Origin: an uncultured bacterium
Lineage (GTDB): Bacteria; Planctomycetota; UBA1135; UBA2386
Assembly: GCA_937906475.1 (NCBI GenBank)
Contig: CALCZA010000127.1
Coordinates: forward strand, 1 to 56,193
Direction: 5' to 3'
DNA length: 56,193 nucleotides
How positions within the stretch are numbered: position 1 is the stretch's first letter; every line of letters begins with the position of its first letter. Position numbers and translations under genes: made by a program. The notes under the pieces are model-generated. The model was not told the DNA's origin, searched no databases, and was given only the letters and a program-made list of their open reading frames with translations. Shown here piece by piece: positions 33,746 through 43,370 of the stretch.

Positions 33746-35026
33746 ATGCTACGGATATCGGTCGAATCCAGAGCGAGCCGTGCAACCTCGGCGTGGGTCG
33801 AAGTTGATCTCGGTGCAGTTGCACACAATGTTCGTGTCTGGAGATCCGCTCTGCCTGCGACCAGCCGCCTGCTCGCCGTCGTCAAATCAGACGGCTATGG
33901 CCACGGCATGTTGCGCGTCGCGCGCACTGCTCTTCAAGCCGGCGCTGACGAACTGGTCGTTGCCTGCGTGCAAGAAGGCGCCGCCTTGCGAGTCGCTGGT
34001 GTCACTGCACCGATTCTGATCGCCGGGCCAGTTGGCCCCAACGAAGCCGGCTCAGTGGTGCAGCACGGTTTGGTCGCGAGTCTCGGCAGCCTTGAGTTGG
34101 CGCAGGAGTTGTCTCGCAGCACGCGCCGCTACCTGCCGGTGCACATCGAAGTCGACACTGGCATGACCCGGCACGGCGTCGCGCCGGCCGAGTTGGCTTC
34201 GTTCGTGCAGACGCTTGAGAATCGTGGTCGTCTGGCGATCGCAGGCGTGTTCTCGCACTTTGCCGGACTCGGATGCCACGACGAAGATGGCATGCGTCAG
34301 CAGTTCGAGATGTTCAGTCACTCCATTGATGCCGTTCCGGCGTTGCGCGGGGTTCGCCGTCACATCTGCAACAGTCTTGGCGCGATGATGCTGCCCGATG
34401 CGTGCCTGGATGCCGTTCGTATTGGTGGTGGTCTGTATGGCTTTGATCCGCGCCGCAAGCCGTCCGGTGAACTGGCTGCCATGGCCACCGGCACCGAGCG
34501 GTTGCCAGCGAGCATTGCCCCCGGTTCGTTGCTGCCGGCGCTGGAATTGAAGGCGAACGTTGTTGGCCTGCGCGAAGCTCGGGTCGGCGATCGAGTCGGT
34601 TACGGCGGTTCCTTTACGTGCCAGCGACCGACGCGATTGGCGTTGCTGCCGCTCGGCTACGGCGATGGGTTGTCGCGCGAGTTGTGGCGCGGTGCTGAGG
34701 TGCTTGTGCGAGGTCGCCGCGCGCCAATTGTCGGTGAGATCAGCATGAACCAGACGGTGGTCGATGTGACCGACCTGCCTCAGGTTGTGTTCGGTGAAGA
34801 GGTCGTGTTGATCGGCGCGATGGGCGACCAACAGATTTGGGCTGAAGAGCGGGTGCCAGCCGGCGGTTCCGCCTACGAAGTCACGTCGTTGCTGCAGTCG
34901 CGGTTGCCACGTGTATATGGCTTGCCGGGCGCCCGAGATACCGAACGCCGGGTTCGCCGCGACGTCGAGTCGCTGCGGGGTCGGTCGGATCACCGCGCCG
35001 CGCCGCGTAGTTCTTCCAGCGACTAG
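33746..35026 (+). CDS. alr: Alanine racemase
   Basis: PLP enzyme that makes D-alanine for peptidoglycan. The 426-aa protein has the PLP lysine in LLAVVKSDGYGHG, HIEVDTGMTRHGV, FSHFAGLGCHDED and the second catalytic tyrosine in RVGYGGSFTC. GEISMNQTVVDVT replaces the usual SMDMT-type motif with Asn at the Asp position. A roughly 35-residue Arg/Ser-rich tail follows the family end. The host thus makes, or is able to make, D-Ala for a cell wall. It ends 71 bp before the SRP RNA gene on the other strand. Confidence 0.95.
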   Translation: MLRISVESRASRATSAWVEVDLGAVAHNVRVWRSALPATSRLLAVVKSDGYGHGMLRVARTALQAGADELVVACVQEGAALRVAGVTAPILIAGPVGPNEAGSVVQHGLVASLGSLELAQELSRSTRRYLPVHIEVDTGMTRHGVAPAELASFVQTLENRGRLAIAGVFSHFAGLGCHDEDGMRQQFEMFSHSIDAVPALRGVRRHICNSLGAMMLPDACLDAVRIGGGLYGFDPRRKPSGELAAMATGTERLPASIAPGSLLPALELKANVVGLREARVGDRVGYGGSFTCQRPTRLALLPLGYGDGLSRELWRGAEVLVRGRRAPIVGEISMNQTVVDVTDLPQVVFGEEVVLIGAMGDQQIWAEERVPAGGSAYEVTSLLQSRLPRVYGLPGARDTERRVRRDVESLRGRSDHRAAPRSSSSD

Positions 35027-35097
35027 GCGCCGGAAGGCCAGGCTCGCGAAGCGCAACTGGGCTGGTGGTCTCAAGTTCGCCCCCATAGGGGGGGAAG

Positions 35098-35244
35098 TTC
35101 ACACGGCCCGCGAAGGTGGAGCCTATCAGGCACCCCGGGCACAAAGAGCCGCACGCTTATGGCTGCTTCCTTCCGGATCTGACCAGGTTCACGCCGCCCC
35201 CTTGCTCGGGACCCGACAAGCCTCACCTTCACGAGCCGTGTGAA
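35098..35244 (-). ncRNA. ffs: Signal recognition particle RNA (4.5S-like)
   Basis: On the minus strand, CCUGGUCAGAUCCGGAAGGA followed by AGCAGCC is the universal SRP RNA tip with the GGAA tetraloop and the Ffh-binding symmetric and asymmetric loops. The two ends, 35244-35224 and 35098-35118, pair to close the molecule (UUCACACGGC with GCCGUGUGAA, and GAAGGUG with CACCUUC), giving about 147 nt, longer than the 114-nt E. coli form. The 5' end lies 3 nt after the CCA of the upstream tRNA-Ser, so the two are probably one transcript. Confidence 0.94.
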
Positions 35245-35245
35245 T

Positions 35246-35338
<93 letters not shown>

Positions 35339-35973
35339 ACACTTGGCTCCCCGCTTGCTCACCAAATGGTGCCTGGGCGGGAATGGGGACGGGCACGGTA
35401 GCGGCGGTTTGGGCCCGAGGCAATGGTGCACCGAGAGAGTGAGCAACATCCGGCGTGACTTTCTAGGCTGGTCAGGCCTAGTGGCAGTGTTGGCGACTAA
35501 GAAGCTCTTTGCCTCGGCCAAAACGACCGCCTGTGGGCCCAGGCTCACGTCGATTGTTTCGAACTCACTAGTCTGGGTTCAAATCCCCATCACGGCCGGC
35601 ATTTTCGCCGCAGCGCGGGTTGCCCATTGCCATTTCGTCGCGCCGGGGCGCAGCACGAGTTGGCCTCAAGCTTGGCACTGGCTTTGGAGCCGCTGAGTTC
35701 CCTGTGGCGAGGCAGTGATTATCGGCCCCGGCCCTCCCAGTTCGTCGGCCATGCGTTCGGCGCTGCTGCCGTAGCGCTTCAGCGGTTGCTCATTTCTCAC
35801 CAGTGGCGACGTTCTTGATTTGGACGTGCTACTTAATGGCCTGGCTGAGCCGAGCATCCGGATTCCGAGCACGCCAGCGCCTCGAACGGGTGGCTAGCGA
35901 CGATCGGCTTCTTCTAGTCGCCGTTGCCGGTGCTGGCCTTCCCCTGCTCGCAGCGATCCGGCATGCTTTTGGC
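35339..35973. other. Gene-poor region between tRNA-Ser and dnaX
   Basis: No convincing complete gene lies in these 635 bases. A frame from GTG 35439 to 35696 (+) would give 85 aa beginning NIRRDFLGWSGLVAVL, like a twin-arginine signal, but nothing recognisable follows; it may be a gene relic. Near 35570-35605 the sequence GGGTTCAAATCCCC and CACGGCCGGCA looks like the 3' part of a tRNA, but no 5' half is found. A minus-strand frame across the tRNA-Ser gives the familiar false protein seen at tRNA-Ser genes. Confidence 0.4.
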
Positions 35974-37755
35974 ATGACCGGCATGGATGCAGCACCGAAC
36001 GACGGCGACTCAAACGCACGCGAAGCCTATCAGGTTGTCGCGCGCCGGTTCCGGCCGCAGACCTTTAGCGAACTGGTCGGCCAGGACGAAGTCTTGCGGT
36101 CGTTGCGCTCGGCCCTCGAGCAAGGGCGCGTGCCGCACTCGTTTGTATTCTCCGGTAGTCGTGGGGTTGGTAAGACCACTTCGGCCCGCATCCTGGCGCG
36201 CTGCCTCAATTGCGACAAAGGCCCGACGCCCGAGCCGTGTGGTACGTGTGAGTCTTGCGTGTCGATTCTCGCTGGCAGCAATCCAGATGTGATCGAGGTC
36301 GATGCGGCGTCGAACAACGGTGTCGACGATGTGCGAAGGCTGCGCGAGAGCGTGTCGTTCGCGACGATGCAGTCGCGCTACCGCGTCGTGATTCTCGACG
36401 AAGCGCACATGATGTCGAAGGCGGCCTTCAATGCGTTCTTGAAGACGCTCGAAGAACCGCCACCAAAGGTCGTGTTCATCTTGGCGACGACCGAACTGCA
36501 TCGCTTGCCGGATACGATCCGATCGCGCTGCCAGGTGCTGCTGTTCAAGCGCGTCGGCGAAGAAGACCTGCAGAAGCGTCTGCGCATGATCGCCGAACAA
36601 GACGGTGTGACGGTGCCCGATGAGGTGTTAGCTGAGATCGCCGGATCGGTGCGCGGTGGCGTGCGTGATGCCGAGACCGCGTTGGAGCGGGTCTTGCCGT
36701 TGGCACGTGACATGGGCGACAAGTTTGACCTTGCTGCTTATCGCACCCTGACGTCACGGCTTGGCACCGATGCCGTCGTCGATGTCGTCGCGGCACTGAT
36801 GGCCGGCGATGCGAAGCGCGGCCTGCACTTCGCCAACGACTTGCAGCAGCACGGCACCGACGAACGCGAAGCGCTCGGCGAGATCGTCGACATGCTGCGG
36901 TGGGTGATGTTGCTCAAGGTTGATGGTGCTGACTCGGTGCTGGTATCGCTGACTGGCTCGATGCGCGAGCAAGTGCAAGCCATTGCCAAGGATGCGGACA
37001 CGGCGCGCCTCGATGCAATGATCGGTGCCGGCTTGCTTGGCCGCGATCGCCTACGTCGCCTCGAAGACCGAAGTGCGGTATTGGAAGTCGCCCTGATTCG
37101 CATGGCGCAAGCTGGCTCGATGGCGACGCTTTCCGACCTGTTGGCAGAGGTTCGTTCTGGAGGTTTCGCGCCGCAAGCTCCGGCGCCAAGCCTGGGCGGT
37201 GGCCGGCAACCGCCGCCGGGACGTCCGCAGGCCGGTGGTGGTGGGGCAAGAACAGCTGTGCAAACTCCACCAAAGGCACCCGTCGCGCGGCCAGTCGGCC
37301 CCGTTGCCAACGCTAAGGAGTTGAAGTCGCGCGCGATGGTGCTGCTCGAGAGCCGCAAGATGTTGCAGGCAACGTTGGAGCTGTGTCGCGTCGAAGGTCC
37401 AAGTGAGCAAGGCAAGGTTGTGGTGACGCTCGAGACCGAGCGCAAGATGCATATCGATCGCCTGAAGTCTTCGGTTATCGAACAGGAAATGAAGCAGGCG
37501 GTTCGTGATGCCGCGGGCCGCGAGGTAACGGTTGAGATCCGAATTGGCGGAGCTGACGGCAGCAGTACGGATGCCTCGGGTGGCGACAAAACGCCGGCCA
37601 AACCGGTGGCCAAGCCAGGCGAGAAGGCGCAAACCGTCATGAAGAAGTTTGGCGGCCGCGTCGTGCAGGTGAACCCGCCGGATCGCATCCAGAAGCCGGC
37701 ACCATCTGCGCCCGACGAGGAAGCTGTCGATCCTGGCCAATCGTCGGGAGAGTAG
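35974..37755 (+). CDS. dnaX: DNA polymerase III subunits tau/gamma (clamp loader)
   Basis: Clamp-loader ATPase. The protein is 593 aa from ATG 35974; ATG 35983 is equally possible, while an in-frame ATG at 35803 would add 57 unrelated residues. It begins near YQVVARRFRPQTFSELVGQD, with Walker A GSRGVGKTT, a zinc module with four cysteines (CLNC, CGTC, CESC region), Walker B LDEAHMMS and the LATTELHRLPDTIRSRC sensor block. After residue ~380 come proline/glycine-rich linkers and a short C-terminal tau-type domain. I saw no clear frameshift signal for gamma. It precedes ybaB-recR with one gene inserted between. Confidence 0.96.
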   Translation: MTGMDAAPNDGDSNAREAYQVVARRFRPQTFSELVGQDEVLRSLRSALEQGRVPHSFVFSGSRGVGKTTSARILARCLNCDKGPTPEPCGTCESCVSILAGSNPDVIEVDAASNNGVDDVRRLRESVSFATMQSRYRVVILDEAHMMSKAAFNAFLKTLEEPPPKVVFILATTELHRLPDTIRSRCQVLLFKRVGEEDLQKRLRMIAEQDGVTVPDEVLAEIAGSVRGGVRDAETALERVLPLARDMGDKFDLAAYRTLTSRLGTDAVVDVVAALMAGDAKRGLHFANDLQQHGTDEREALGEIVDMLRWVMLLKVDGADSVLVSLTGSMREQVQAIAKDADTARLDAMIGAGLLGRDRLRRLEDRSAVLEVALIRMAQAGSMATLSDLLAEVRSGGFAPQAPAPSLGGGRQPPPGRPQAGGGGARTAVQTPPKAPVARPVGPVANAKELKSRAMVLLESRKMLQATLELCRVEGPSEQGKVVVTLETERKMHIDRLKSSVIEQEMKQAVRDAAGREVTVEIRIGGADGSSTDASGGDKTPAKPVAKPGEKAQTVMKKFGGRVVQVNPPDRIQKPAPSAPDEEAVDPGQSSGE

Positions 37756-37910
37756 TCACTCGCTTCAGGCTGCCAACTAATCGCCAGTGACGCCCGTGGT
37801 GTTGCTGGCGGCTAACCACAAGGCAGCGTCCGCCTTGCCGTCGGCAGTGGCGTTTACACCGTGCCGATTGGGCGTTGGTGGGGCGGATTGCATGCCCAGA
37901 GCATTGTGAG

Positions 37911-37945
37911 GCAATGCGAACTGGGCAATGCGAACTGGGCAATGG
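37911..37945. repeat. 14-bp tandem repeat, about 2.5 copies
   Basis: GCAATGCGAACTGG occurs at 37911-37924 and 37925-37938, followed by a partial copy to 37945. It lies in the 274-bp space between dnaX and the radical SAM gene, which otherwise shows no gene. Confidence 0.8.
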
Positions 37946-38029
37946 TGCCTAGCTCATCTCGTCGCCTTCGGCTCGTAAGCGATTGCCGTGACGACGTGAT
38001 TTGCTAGTGCAGCGCGTCCTTCCCAGCCG

Positions 38030-39439
38030 TTACAGCCGCTGGAACGTCACGTGGCCGCATTCGGAGGCACTCTTCTGAATGTGCGACTCCGTGCCCCAGT
38101 CACCGGTCCAGCCAGTTTGCTTCATGGTCTCGAGTTCATCCATCCATGGCCAGGATTGGCCGAGGGCGGGGGTTAGCTCGTCGAGCCAGCGCGCGGACTC
38201 GTCATACTTCGCGAAGAACAACTGGCCAGCCCATTCCGGGTTGCGGCCTTGGATGAACTTCAGCACGAACACCTTCTCGCCGTTGATCTCGGTGACGCCG
38301 TCGACCAGCACCTTGCCAGGCGTGGCGGACATCGATGGGCCACGCACGGTGCGCGCCAAGCCGGAGACGCGCTTGTAGGCGTCGCTGAAGATGCTGTAGG
38401 CGCGAGCTAGCGGCACTTCGAAGTAGTGACGAGGACCGGTGTCGCGCTCGACAAACATGTAGTAGGGGATCAGGCCAAGGGTCTCTTGGGCCTTCCACAT
38501 GCTCGACCAGATTTCGGGGTTGTCGTTAACGTGACGGATCAACGGTGCTTGGCAACGGATGGTCGCGCCCGCATTGCGCAGACGCGAGATCGCGGCTTGG
38601 CCAGCCTTGGTCCACAGTTCGACTGGGTGGCTGTAGTGCGCCATGATCGCCAAGTTGCGACCGGCGGTGTTGACTTCGTCAACCAGCGCCATCAGGTCAT
38701 CGCTGTCGTCATCGCTGACGAAGCGTTGCGGCCAGTAGGCCAACGCCTTGGTGCCGATGCGGATGCTGACGATGTGATCGAGCTCGGCTTGCAGCAGCGG
38801 TTCGATGTAGCGGCGCAGCACCTTGGTCTTCATGACCATTGGATCGCCACCGGTGAACAACACGCTGTTGACCTCCGGGTGCCTCTTTAGGTACTCGACC
38901 ATGCCGTCGGCTTCCTTGGCGGCGAACTTCATGTCGTCGAGACCGACGAACTGAGGCCAGCGGAAGCAGTAGGTGCAGTAGGTGTGGCACACCTGGCCAG
39001 GCGACGGGAAGAACAGCACCGTCTCACGATACTTGTGCTGCATGCCTGCGACGGTGACGCCGTCGAGGTTGGGCACGTTGATCTCCTTCTGACCGGCGGG
39101 GTGCGGGTTCAGGCTCAACTGGATGCGACGCGCTTCCGACTTGATGACGGTGCGCTCCGCGCCTTGCTTGAGCAGGGCCTTCATTTTGTCCAGTTCGCCT
39201 TCCTTGAGCATGCCTGCTTGCGGGAAGGTCAGTTGGAACATTGGGTCGTCAGGTACGCGGTCCCAATCGATCAACTCGTCGATCACATAGTCGTTGACTC
39301 GGAATGGTAGAACCTGCGCAACGGCCTTCATGCCTAGCACTTGGTCTGCACTGAAGCGATCGAGTTGAGGGATCTTCTCGATGTTCTTCTCGGTGTAGAC
39401 CGTGAACTTGCGGGGATCGAATTGGATGTTTTTCGGCAT
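38030..39439 (-). CDS. Lysine 2,3-aminomutase family radical SAM enzyme
   Basis: Radical SAM/PLP enzyme, probably moving an amino group on lysine or a related substrate. The 469-aa protein from ATG 39439 begins MPKNIQFDPRKFTVYT. The cluster motif is CHTYCTYCFRWPQF (CxxxCxxC, near residue 158), followed by the SAM-binding FTGGDPMVM. The PLP lysine is probably in SATPGKVLVDG; this segment differs from the classical PGGGGK of KamA. It is also longer than EpmB, so translation-factor modification is less likely. An in-frame start 33 bp upstream is possible. The gene lies between dnaX and ybaB on the opposite strand. Confidence 0.8.
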   Translation of the reverse strand: MPKNIQFDPRKFTVYTEKNIEKIPQLDRFSADQVLGMKAVAQVLPFRVNDYVIDELIDWDRVPDDPMFQLTFPQAGMLKEGELDKMKALLKQGAERTVIKSEARRIQLSLNPHPAGQKEINVPNLDGVTVAGMQHKYRETVLFFPSPGQVCHTYCTYCFRWPQFVGLDDMKFAAKEADGMVEYLKRHPEVNSVLFTGGDPMVMKTKVLRRYIEPLLQAELDHIVSIRIGTKALAYWPQRFVSDDDSDDLMALVDEVNTAGRNLAIMAHYSHPVELWTKAGQAAISRLRNAGATIRCQAPLIRHVNDNPEIWSSMWKAQETLGLIPYYMFVERDTGPRHYFEVPLARAYSIFSDAYKRVSGLARTVRGPSMSATPGKVLVDGVTEINGEKVFVLKFIQGRNPEWAGQLFFAKYDESARWLDELTPALGQSWPWMDELETMKQTGWTGDWGTESHIQKSASECGHVTFQRL

Positions 39440-39577
39440 AGCGTTCGAAGTCCTGCCTCCAGCCCTGTCCAAGCTGTGGAACAGGGGGGGAGACAGCCTC
39501 TATTGGCCAGCATGCTGTTGCAAACAGAGGGCGAAACATCATAGCGGGATTACGGCCAAGAGCCTAGTCTTCGGTCT

Positions 39578-39594
39578 GTGTAATGCGTTTACAC
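39578..39594. promoter_or_regulatory. Palindromic operator-like site, radical SAM / ybaB divergent region
   Basis: GTGTAA at 39578-39583 and TTACAC at 39589-39594 are perfect 6-bp arms around TGCGT. The site lies in the 260-bp divergent gap between the radical SAM gene and ybaB, which is where an operator would be. No regulator can be assigned. Confidence 0.4.
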
Positions 39595-39699
39595 TGTGTT
39601 TCGACTAGAGTTAGGTCAGTATATCAGTTCCGTTTCGGACCCCAACGTGGCGGTGCGACGGGCAATGAGGCAAAATGCGCTGCAGCGGAGGTGAAATCT

Positions 39700-40026
39700 A
39701 TGGCATCCGGATTTGGTGACATGCAGAGCCTGCTCAAGCAGGCGCAGGACATGCAACGACGCATGCAGGACACGGTGCGATCGTTGAGCGAACGCACCCT
39801 CGAAGGCTCGTCGGGTGGCGGTGTCGTGATGGCTTACGTCAACGGCAACCAGGAACTGCAGTCGGTCAAGATCGACAAGGCTGCGGTCGATCCCGACGAT
39901 GTTGAGACGCTGGAGGACCTGGTCACGACCGCGGTCCGTCAGGCGCTTGCTGCCGCGAAGGAGCTGCGCGACAGTGAGACCAGCAAGGTTACCGGCGGTA
40001 TGAACCTGCCCGGTTTGGGTTTCTAA
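39700..40026 (+). CDS. ybaB: YbaB/EbfC family nucleoid-associated protein
   Basis: Small DNA-binding protein often encoded between dnaX and recR. The 108-aa protein starts MASGFGDMQSLLKQAQDMQR at 39700, with GGAGGTGA 5 nt upstream; in-frame codons further up are unlikely. The conserved GGGVVMAYVNGNQELQSVKI and the C-terminal GGMNLPGLGF are seen. recR follows 25 bp later. Confidence 0.95.
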   Translation: MASGFGDMQSLLKQAQDMQRRMQDTVRSLSERTLEGSSGGGVVMAYVNGNQELQSVKIDKAAVDPDDVETLEDLVTTAVRQALAAAKELRDSETSKVTGGMNLPGLGF

Positions 40027-40051
40027 TCGACGACGAATCGAGCCGTTCTGT

Positions 40052-40651
40052 ATGGCCACACGCGATCGCACGATCGAGAACCTGATCGAACGGCTCAACC
40101 GACTCCCTGGAATCGGGCCGAAGACGGCGGAACGTCTCGCGTTCCATTTGCTGCGCGTCGATCAGCAGGAAGCAATGGAACTCGCGGCTGCCATTGAAGA
40201 GGTGCGCAAGGCGGTCAAGAACTGTTCGGTGTGCTTTCAGCTCGACGCTTCAAACCCGTGCAGTGTCTGCGCCGACGAGACGCGTGATCGCAGCATGATG
40301 CTCGTCGTCGAGGACCCGCGGGAAGTCGCGCGGTTCGAAGACATTGGCTACCGCGGTGTTTACCACGTGCTGCAAGGTCGGTTGTCGCAGGTCGAGGGCA
40401 TTCGTCCAGAAGATCTGACAATCTCCCAGTTGCTACAGCGCGTCGACGAGGGCGAGTTCGTTGAAGTGTGTCTGGCGACCAATCCAGATCTCGAAGGCGA
40501 AGGCACGGCTATGATGCTCGCGGAAAAGCTGCAGAAGTCGGGCGCTCGGTTGACGCGATTGGCCCGTGGCCTACCGGCTGGCTCGTCGATCGCGCAAGTC
40601 AGTTCGTCGATCCTCTCGGATGCGGTTGAAGGACGGCGACCGCTGTTGTGA
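40052..40651 (+). CDS. recR: Recombination mediator RecR
   Basis: RecFOR-pathway ring protein at stalled or gapped DNA. The 199-aa protein has the helix-hairpin-helix RLPGIGPKTAERLAFHLL, a four-cysteine zinc site (CSVC, CSVC) and the Toprim motif MLVVEDPREVARFE. The C-terminal RLARGLPAGSSIAQV is typical. The next gene begins 10 bp later. Confidence 0.97.
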   Translation: MATRDRTIENLIERLNRLPGIGPKTAERLAFHLLRVDQQEAMELAAAIEEVRKAVKNCSVCFQLDASNPCSVCADETRDRSMMLVVEDPREVARFEDIGYRGVYHVLQGRLSQVEGIRPEDLTISQLLQRVDEGEFVEVCLATNPDLEGEGTAMMLAEKLQKSGARLTRLARGLPAGSSIAQVSSSILSDAVEGRRPLL

Positions 40652-40661
40652 GTCCGGTCCT

Positions 40662-43220
40662 GTGACAATCGAACCGCTTCCGATCGATGAGTCGCTGCCC
40701 GAGGTGATCGCAGCGCTGTCACGATCGAAGACGGTGTTGTTGATGGCGCCGCCAGGTTCTGGCAAGACGACCCGCGTGCCGCCAGCTGTGCTCGAAACGC
40801 TGCCTGACGGTGGTGAGGTGGTCGTGCTCGAACCGCGTCGTTTGGCGGCGCGCGCGGCGGCGCAGCGCGTAGCGCAAGAAATGGGCTGTGAACTCGGCGG
40901 GCTCGTCGGTTACCAGGTGCGCGGCGATTCACGCATCAGCAAGACGACTCGTCTACGCTTCGTCACCGAAGGCGTGTTGGTTCGGCAGATGGTGCAGGAT
41001 CCGTTCTTGGAGGGCGTGGCCGCGGTGTGCCTCGATGAATTCCATGAACGGCACCTCGAAGGCGATCTCGCGTTGGCGATGCTCAACGAAACGCGCACGA
41101 CCGTTCGCGAAGACCTGCTGCTGTGCGTGATGTCTGCGACGCTCGACCCTGTGCCGTTGCAGAACTACTTGCAGGGAGCCGAAGTCATCGAGGCCGACGG
41201 GCGTCTTTATCCCGTTGATGTGCAGTACATGCCGCGCGCATCGAATGACGATCTCGAAGTATTGGTGCGTGGAGCTGTGGAACAGGCGCTCATCGATACC
41301 GACGGCGATGTGTTGGTGTTCTTGCCTGGCGTTGGCGAGATCTCTCGCGCGCAGGGAGCGCTCGCCAACCTGCGCAATCGGCTTGGAATCGAGGTTTTGC
41401 CGCTGCACGGCCGCCTCGACCTCAAGGAGCAGACGCGTGCTATTCGACCGCAGGATGGCCGCAAGGTCGTATTGTCGACCAACGTCGCAGAGAGTTCCTT
41501 GACGATTGCTGGTGTTACCGCCGTGATCGATTCTGGACTCGCGCGCGAGTTGCGGTTTGATCGCGGCCGCGGTGTCGACGTGTTGGAAAAGACACGCATC
41601 AGCCTTGCCTCAGCAACGCAGCGGGCCGGACGTGCGGGACGAACAGGGCCAGGACGTTGCTATCGTTTGTGGACTGCTGCGGAAGAACGTGGCATGCGAC
41701 CCCATTCGTTGCCGGACGTGCAGCGTGTCGACCTGTGTGGTCCGGCGTTGTCGGTGCGCGCGTTCGCCGGTCGCGATCCGGTCGACTTCGGTTGGTTTGA
41801 ATCGCCGCCGCGCGATGCGTTGCGCGGTGCTGACCAGTTGCTTGAGCGACTCGGTGCGATCGATGCCAAGAAGGGCACAATGACCGCATTCGGTTCGAGG
41901 TTGCTGCAGATGCCACTGCATCCACGACTTGGCGCAGTCGTGCTTGAAGGTCGCGAACTTGGCTGTGCCCACGCGGCGGCGACGGCAGCAACGTTACTGA
42001 GTGATGCCGAACAACTCGGGCGCGGCGGCGGCCACCGCGGCGCGAGTTTCGAGCGTGGTGTCGAACGTGGTGCCGACCTTCACGAAGCGGTCGAGGCGTT
42101 CTTGTTGGCGGAGCAACGCAGTTTCCCTGAAAGCTTGTGCCGCGAGTTTGGTTCGCACCCGGGCGCCGCTCGTGGCTTGCAGCAGAATCGCAACCGTCTG
42201 TTGCCGCGCGGTGGTCGCAGCGACGAACGTTCGCGCGACACGACTAATCTCAATCGTTGTCTGCTGCGAGGGTTTCCCGATCGTGTGGTGCGGCGAACGG
42301 CGCCGGTGTCAGGCAACGAAGTGCGCACTGGCACGATGGTTGGCGGTCGCGGGATTACCTTGCCGGCCGCGGCCGATGGTGAAGAGTTGATTTTAGCGCT
42401 GCGATTGCACGAGAGCGGTCGCCAGCAACGCTCGCAGGCTGTGCTGACGGCGGCGTTGACGATGCAGGATCTTGAAGCGGTTGCGGCCAGCGCGTTAACC
42501 ATCGTGATCGATGCGCAACTCGATGAATCAGCGGGCCGCGTCATTGCTGTGCGTCAGCATCGCTATCTCGACTTGCCGTTGCGCTCGGCACGCGGTGGCG
42601 AAGTGACCGGCGCGCGCGCGCGCGAATTGTTGCTGCCGGTGCTGGCCAGTGATCCGTGGCGATGGCTTGGCGAACAGAAGGACCTACGTCGCCTAATGGC
42701 ACGTATGCAGTGGCTGGTCGAACGCATGCCCGAAGTCGAATGGCCGACCATCGATGATGTCACCGTCGCGACGGCGTCAATCGACATGCTCTCCGGAACG
42801 GACCTGAAGTCGTTGCGCGACGCCCGCGTCAAAGAACTAGTGCTCGCGCAGATGACCCAGCAACAGCAGCGAACGCTCAAGCAAGCGGCGCCGGATCGCA
42901 TCGAGTTGCCAACGGGTCGCGCCGCCGTGGTTGACTACTCGGCTGAAGCCGGACCGACGGTCGCCGCAAGGTTGCAGGAGTTCTTTGGCCTGCCCGAGGT
43001 CGCACGTTTGGCAGGCGGCCGGGTGCCCGTGGTCTTGCAACTGCTCGCGCCGAATAGTCGGCCGGTGCAGGTGACGACTGACCTTGCGAGCTTCTGGAAG
43101 AACGTTTACCCGCAGGTTCGCAAAGAACTGAGTCGCCGCTACCCGCGCCACAGTTGGCCCGAAGACCCGCTCGCGGCCAATCCCGAATCGCGCCCGAAGC
43201 CACGCCGTCGACGTAGCTAG
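40662..43220 (+). CDS. hrpB: ATP-dependent helicase HrpB
   Basis: DEAH/RHA-type helicase. The 852-aa protein starts at GTG 40662 just after recR; in-frame ATG codons inside recR are unlikely. Motifs: Walker A APPGSGKTT, motif Ia VLEPRRLAARAAA, motif II LDEFHERH (DEFH), motif III MSATL, and ATQRAGRAGRTGPGRCYRL for motif VI. The HrpB C-terminal domain shows RYPRHSWPEDP. Substrate and role are not well known in bacteria. A middle stretch (about 470-540) is Gly/Arg-rich and less conserved. Confidence 0.93.
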   Translation: MTIEPLPIDESLPEVIAALSRSKTVLLMAPPGSGKTTRVPPAVLETLPDGGEVVVLEPRRLAARAAAQRVAQEMGCELGGLVGYQVRGDSRISKTTRLRFVTEGVLVRQMVQDPFLEGVAAVCLDEFHERHLEGDLALAMLNETRTTVREDLLLCVMSATLDPVPLQNYLQGAEVIEADGRLYPVDVQYMPRASNDDLEVLVRGAVEQALIDTDGDVLVFLPGVGEISRAQGALANLRNRLGIEVLPLHGRLDLKEQTRAIRPQDGRKVVLSTNVAESSLTIAGVTAVIDSGLARELRFDRGRGVDVLEKTRISLASATQRAGRAGRTGPGRCYRLWTAAEERGMRPHSLPDVQRVDLCGPALSVRAFAGRDPVDFGWFESPPRDALRGADQLLERLGAIDAKKGTMTAFGSRLLQMPLHPRLGAVVLEGRELGCAHAAATAATLLSDAEQLGRGGGHRGASFERGVERGADLHEAVEAFLLAEQRSFPESLCREFGSHPGAARGLQQNRNRLLPRGGRSDERSRDTTNLNRCLLRGFPDRVVRRTAPVSGNEVRTGTMVGGRGITLPAAADGEELILALRLHESGRQQRSQAVLTAALTMQDLEAVAASALTIVIDAQLDESAGRVIAVRQHRYLDLPLRSARGGEVTGARARELLLPVLASDPWRWLGEQKDLRRLMARMQWLVERMPEVEWPTIDDVTVATASIDMLSGTDLKSLRDARVKELVLAQMTQQQQRTLKQAAPDRIELPTGRAAVVDYSAEAGPTVAARLQEFFGLPEVARLAGGRVPVVLQLLAPNSRPVQVTTDLASFWKNVYPQVRKELSRRYPRHSWPEDPLAANPESRPKPRRRRS

Positions 43221-43370
43221 ACGTTGCTTTGGCATTTGATCGATGCTGCTCAGGCCTCGATCGGTTCGGTGTGATCGGCGGTTCGTTGGCAGTGCCGCAT
43301 TCTTGGACGGCCTATGCCAAGTACTTAAGGTTTAGGCGGTTGTGGTCGAAATCACTGGTGGACCTCACCT

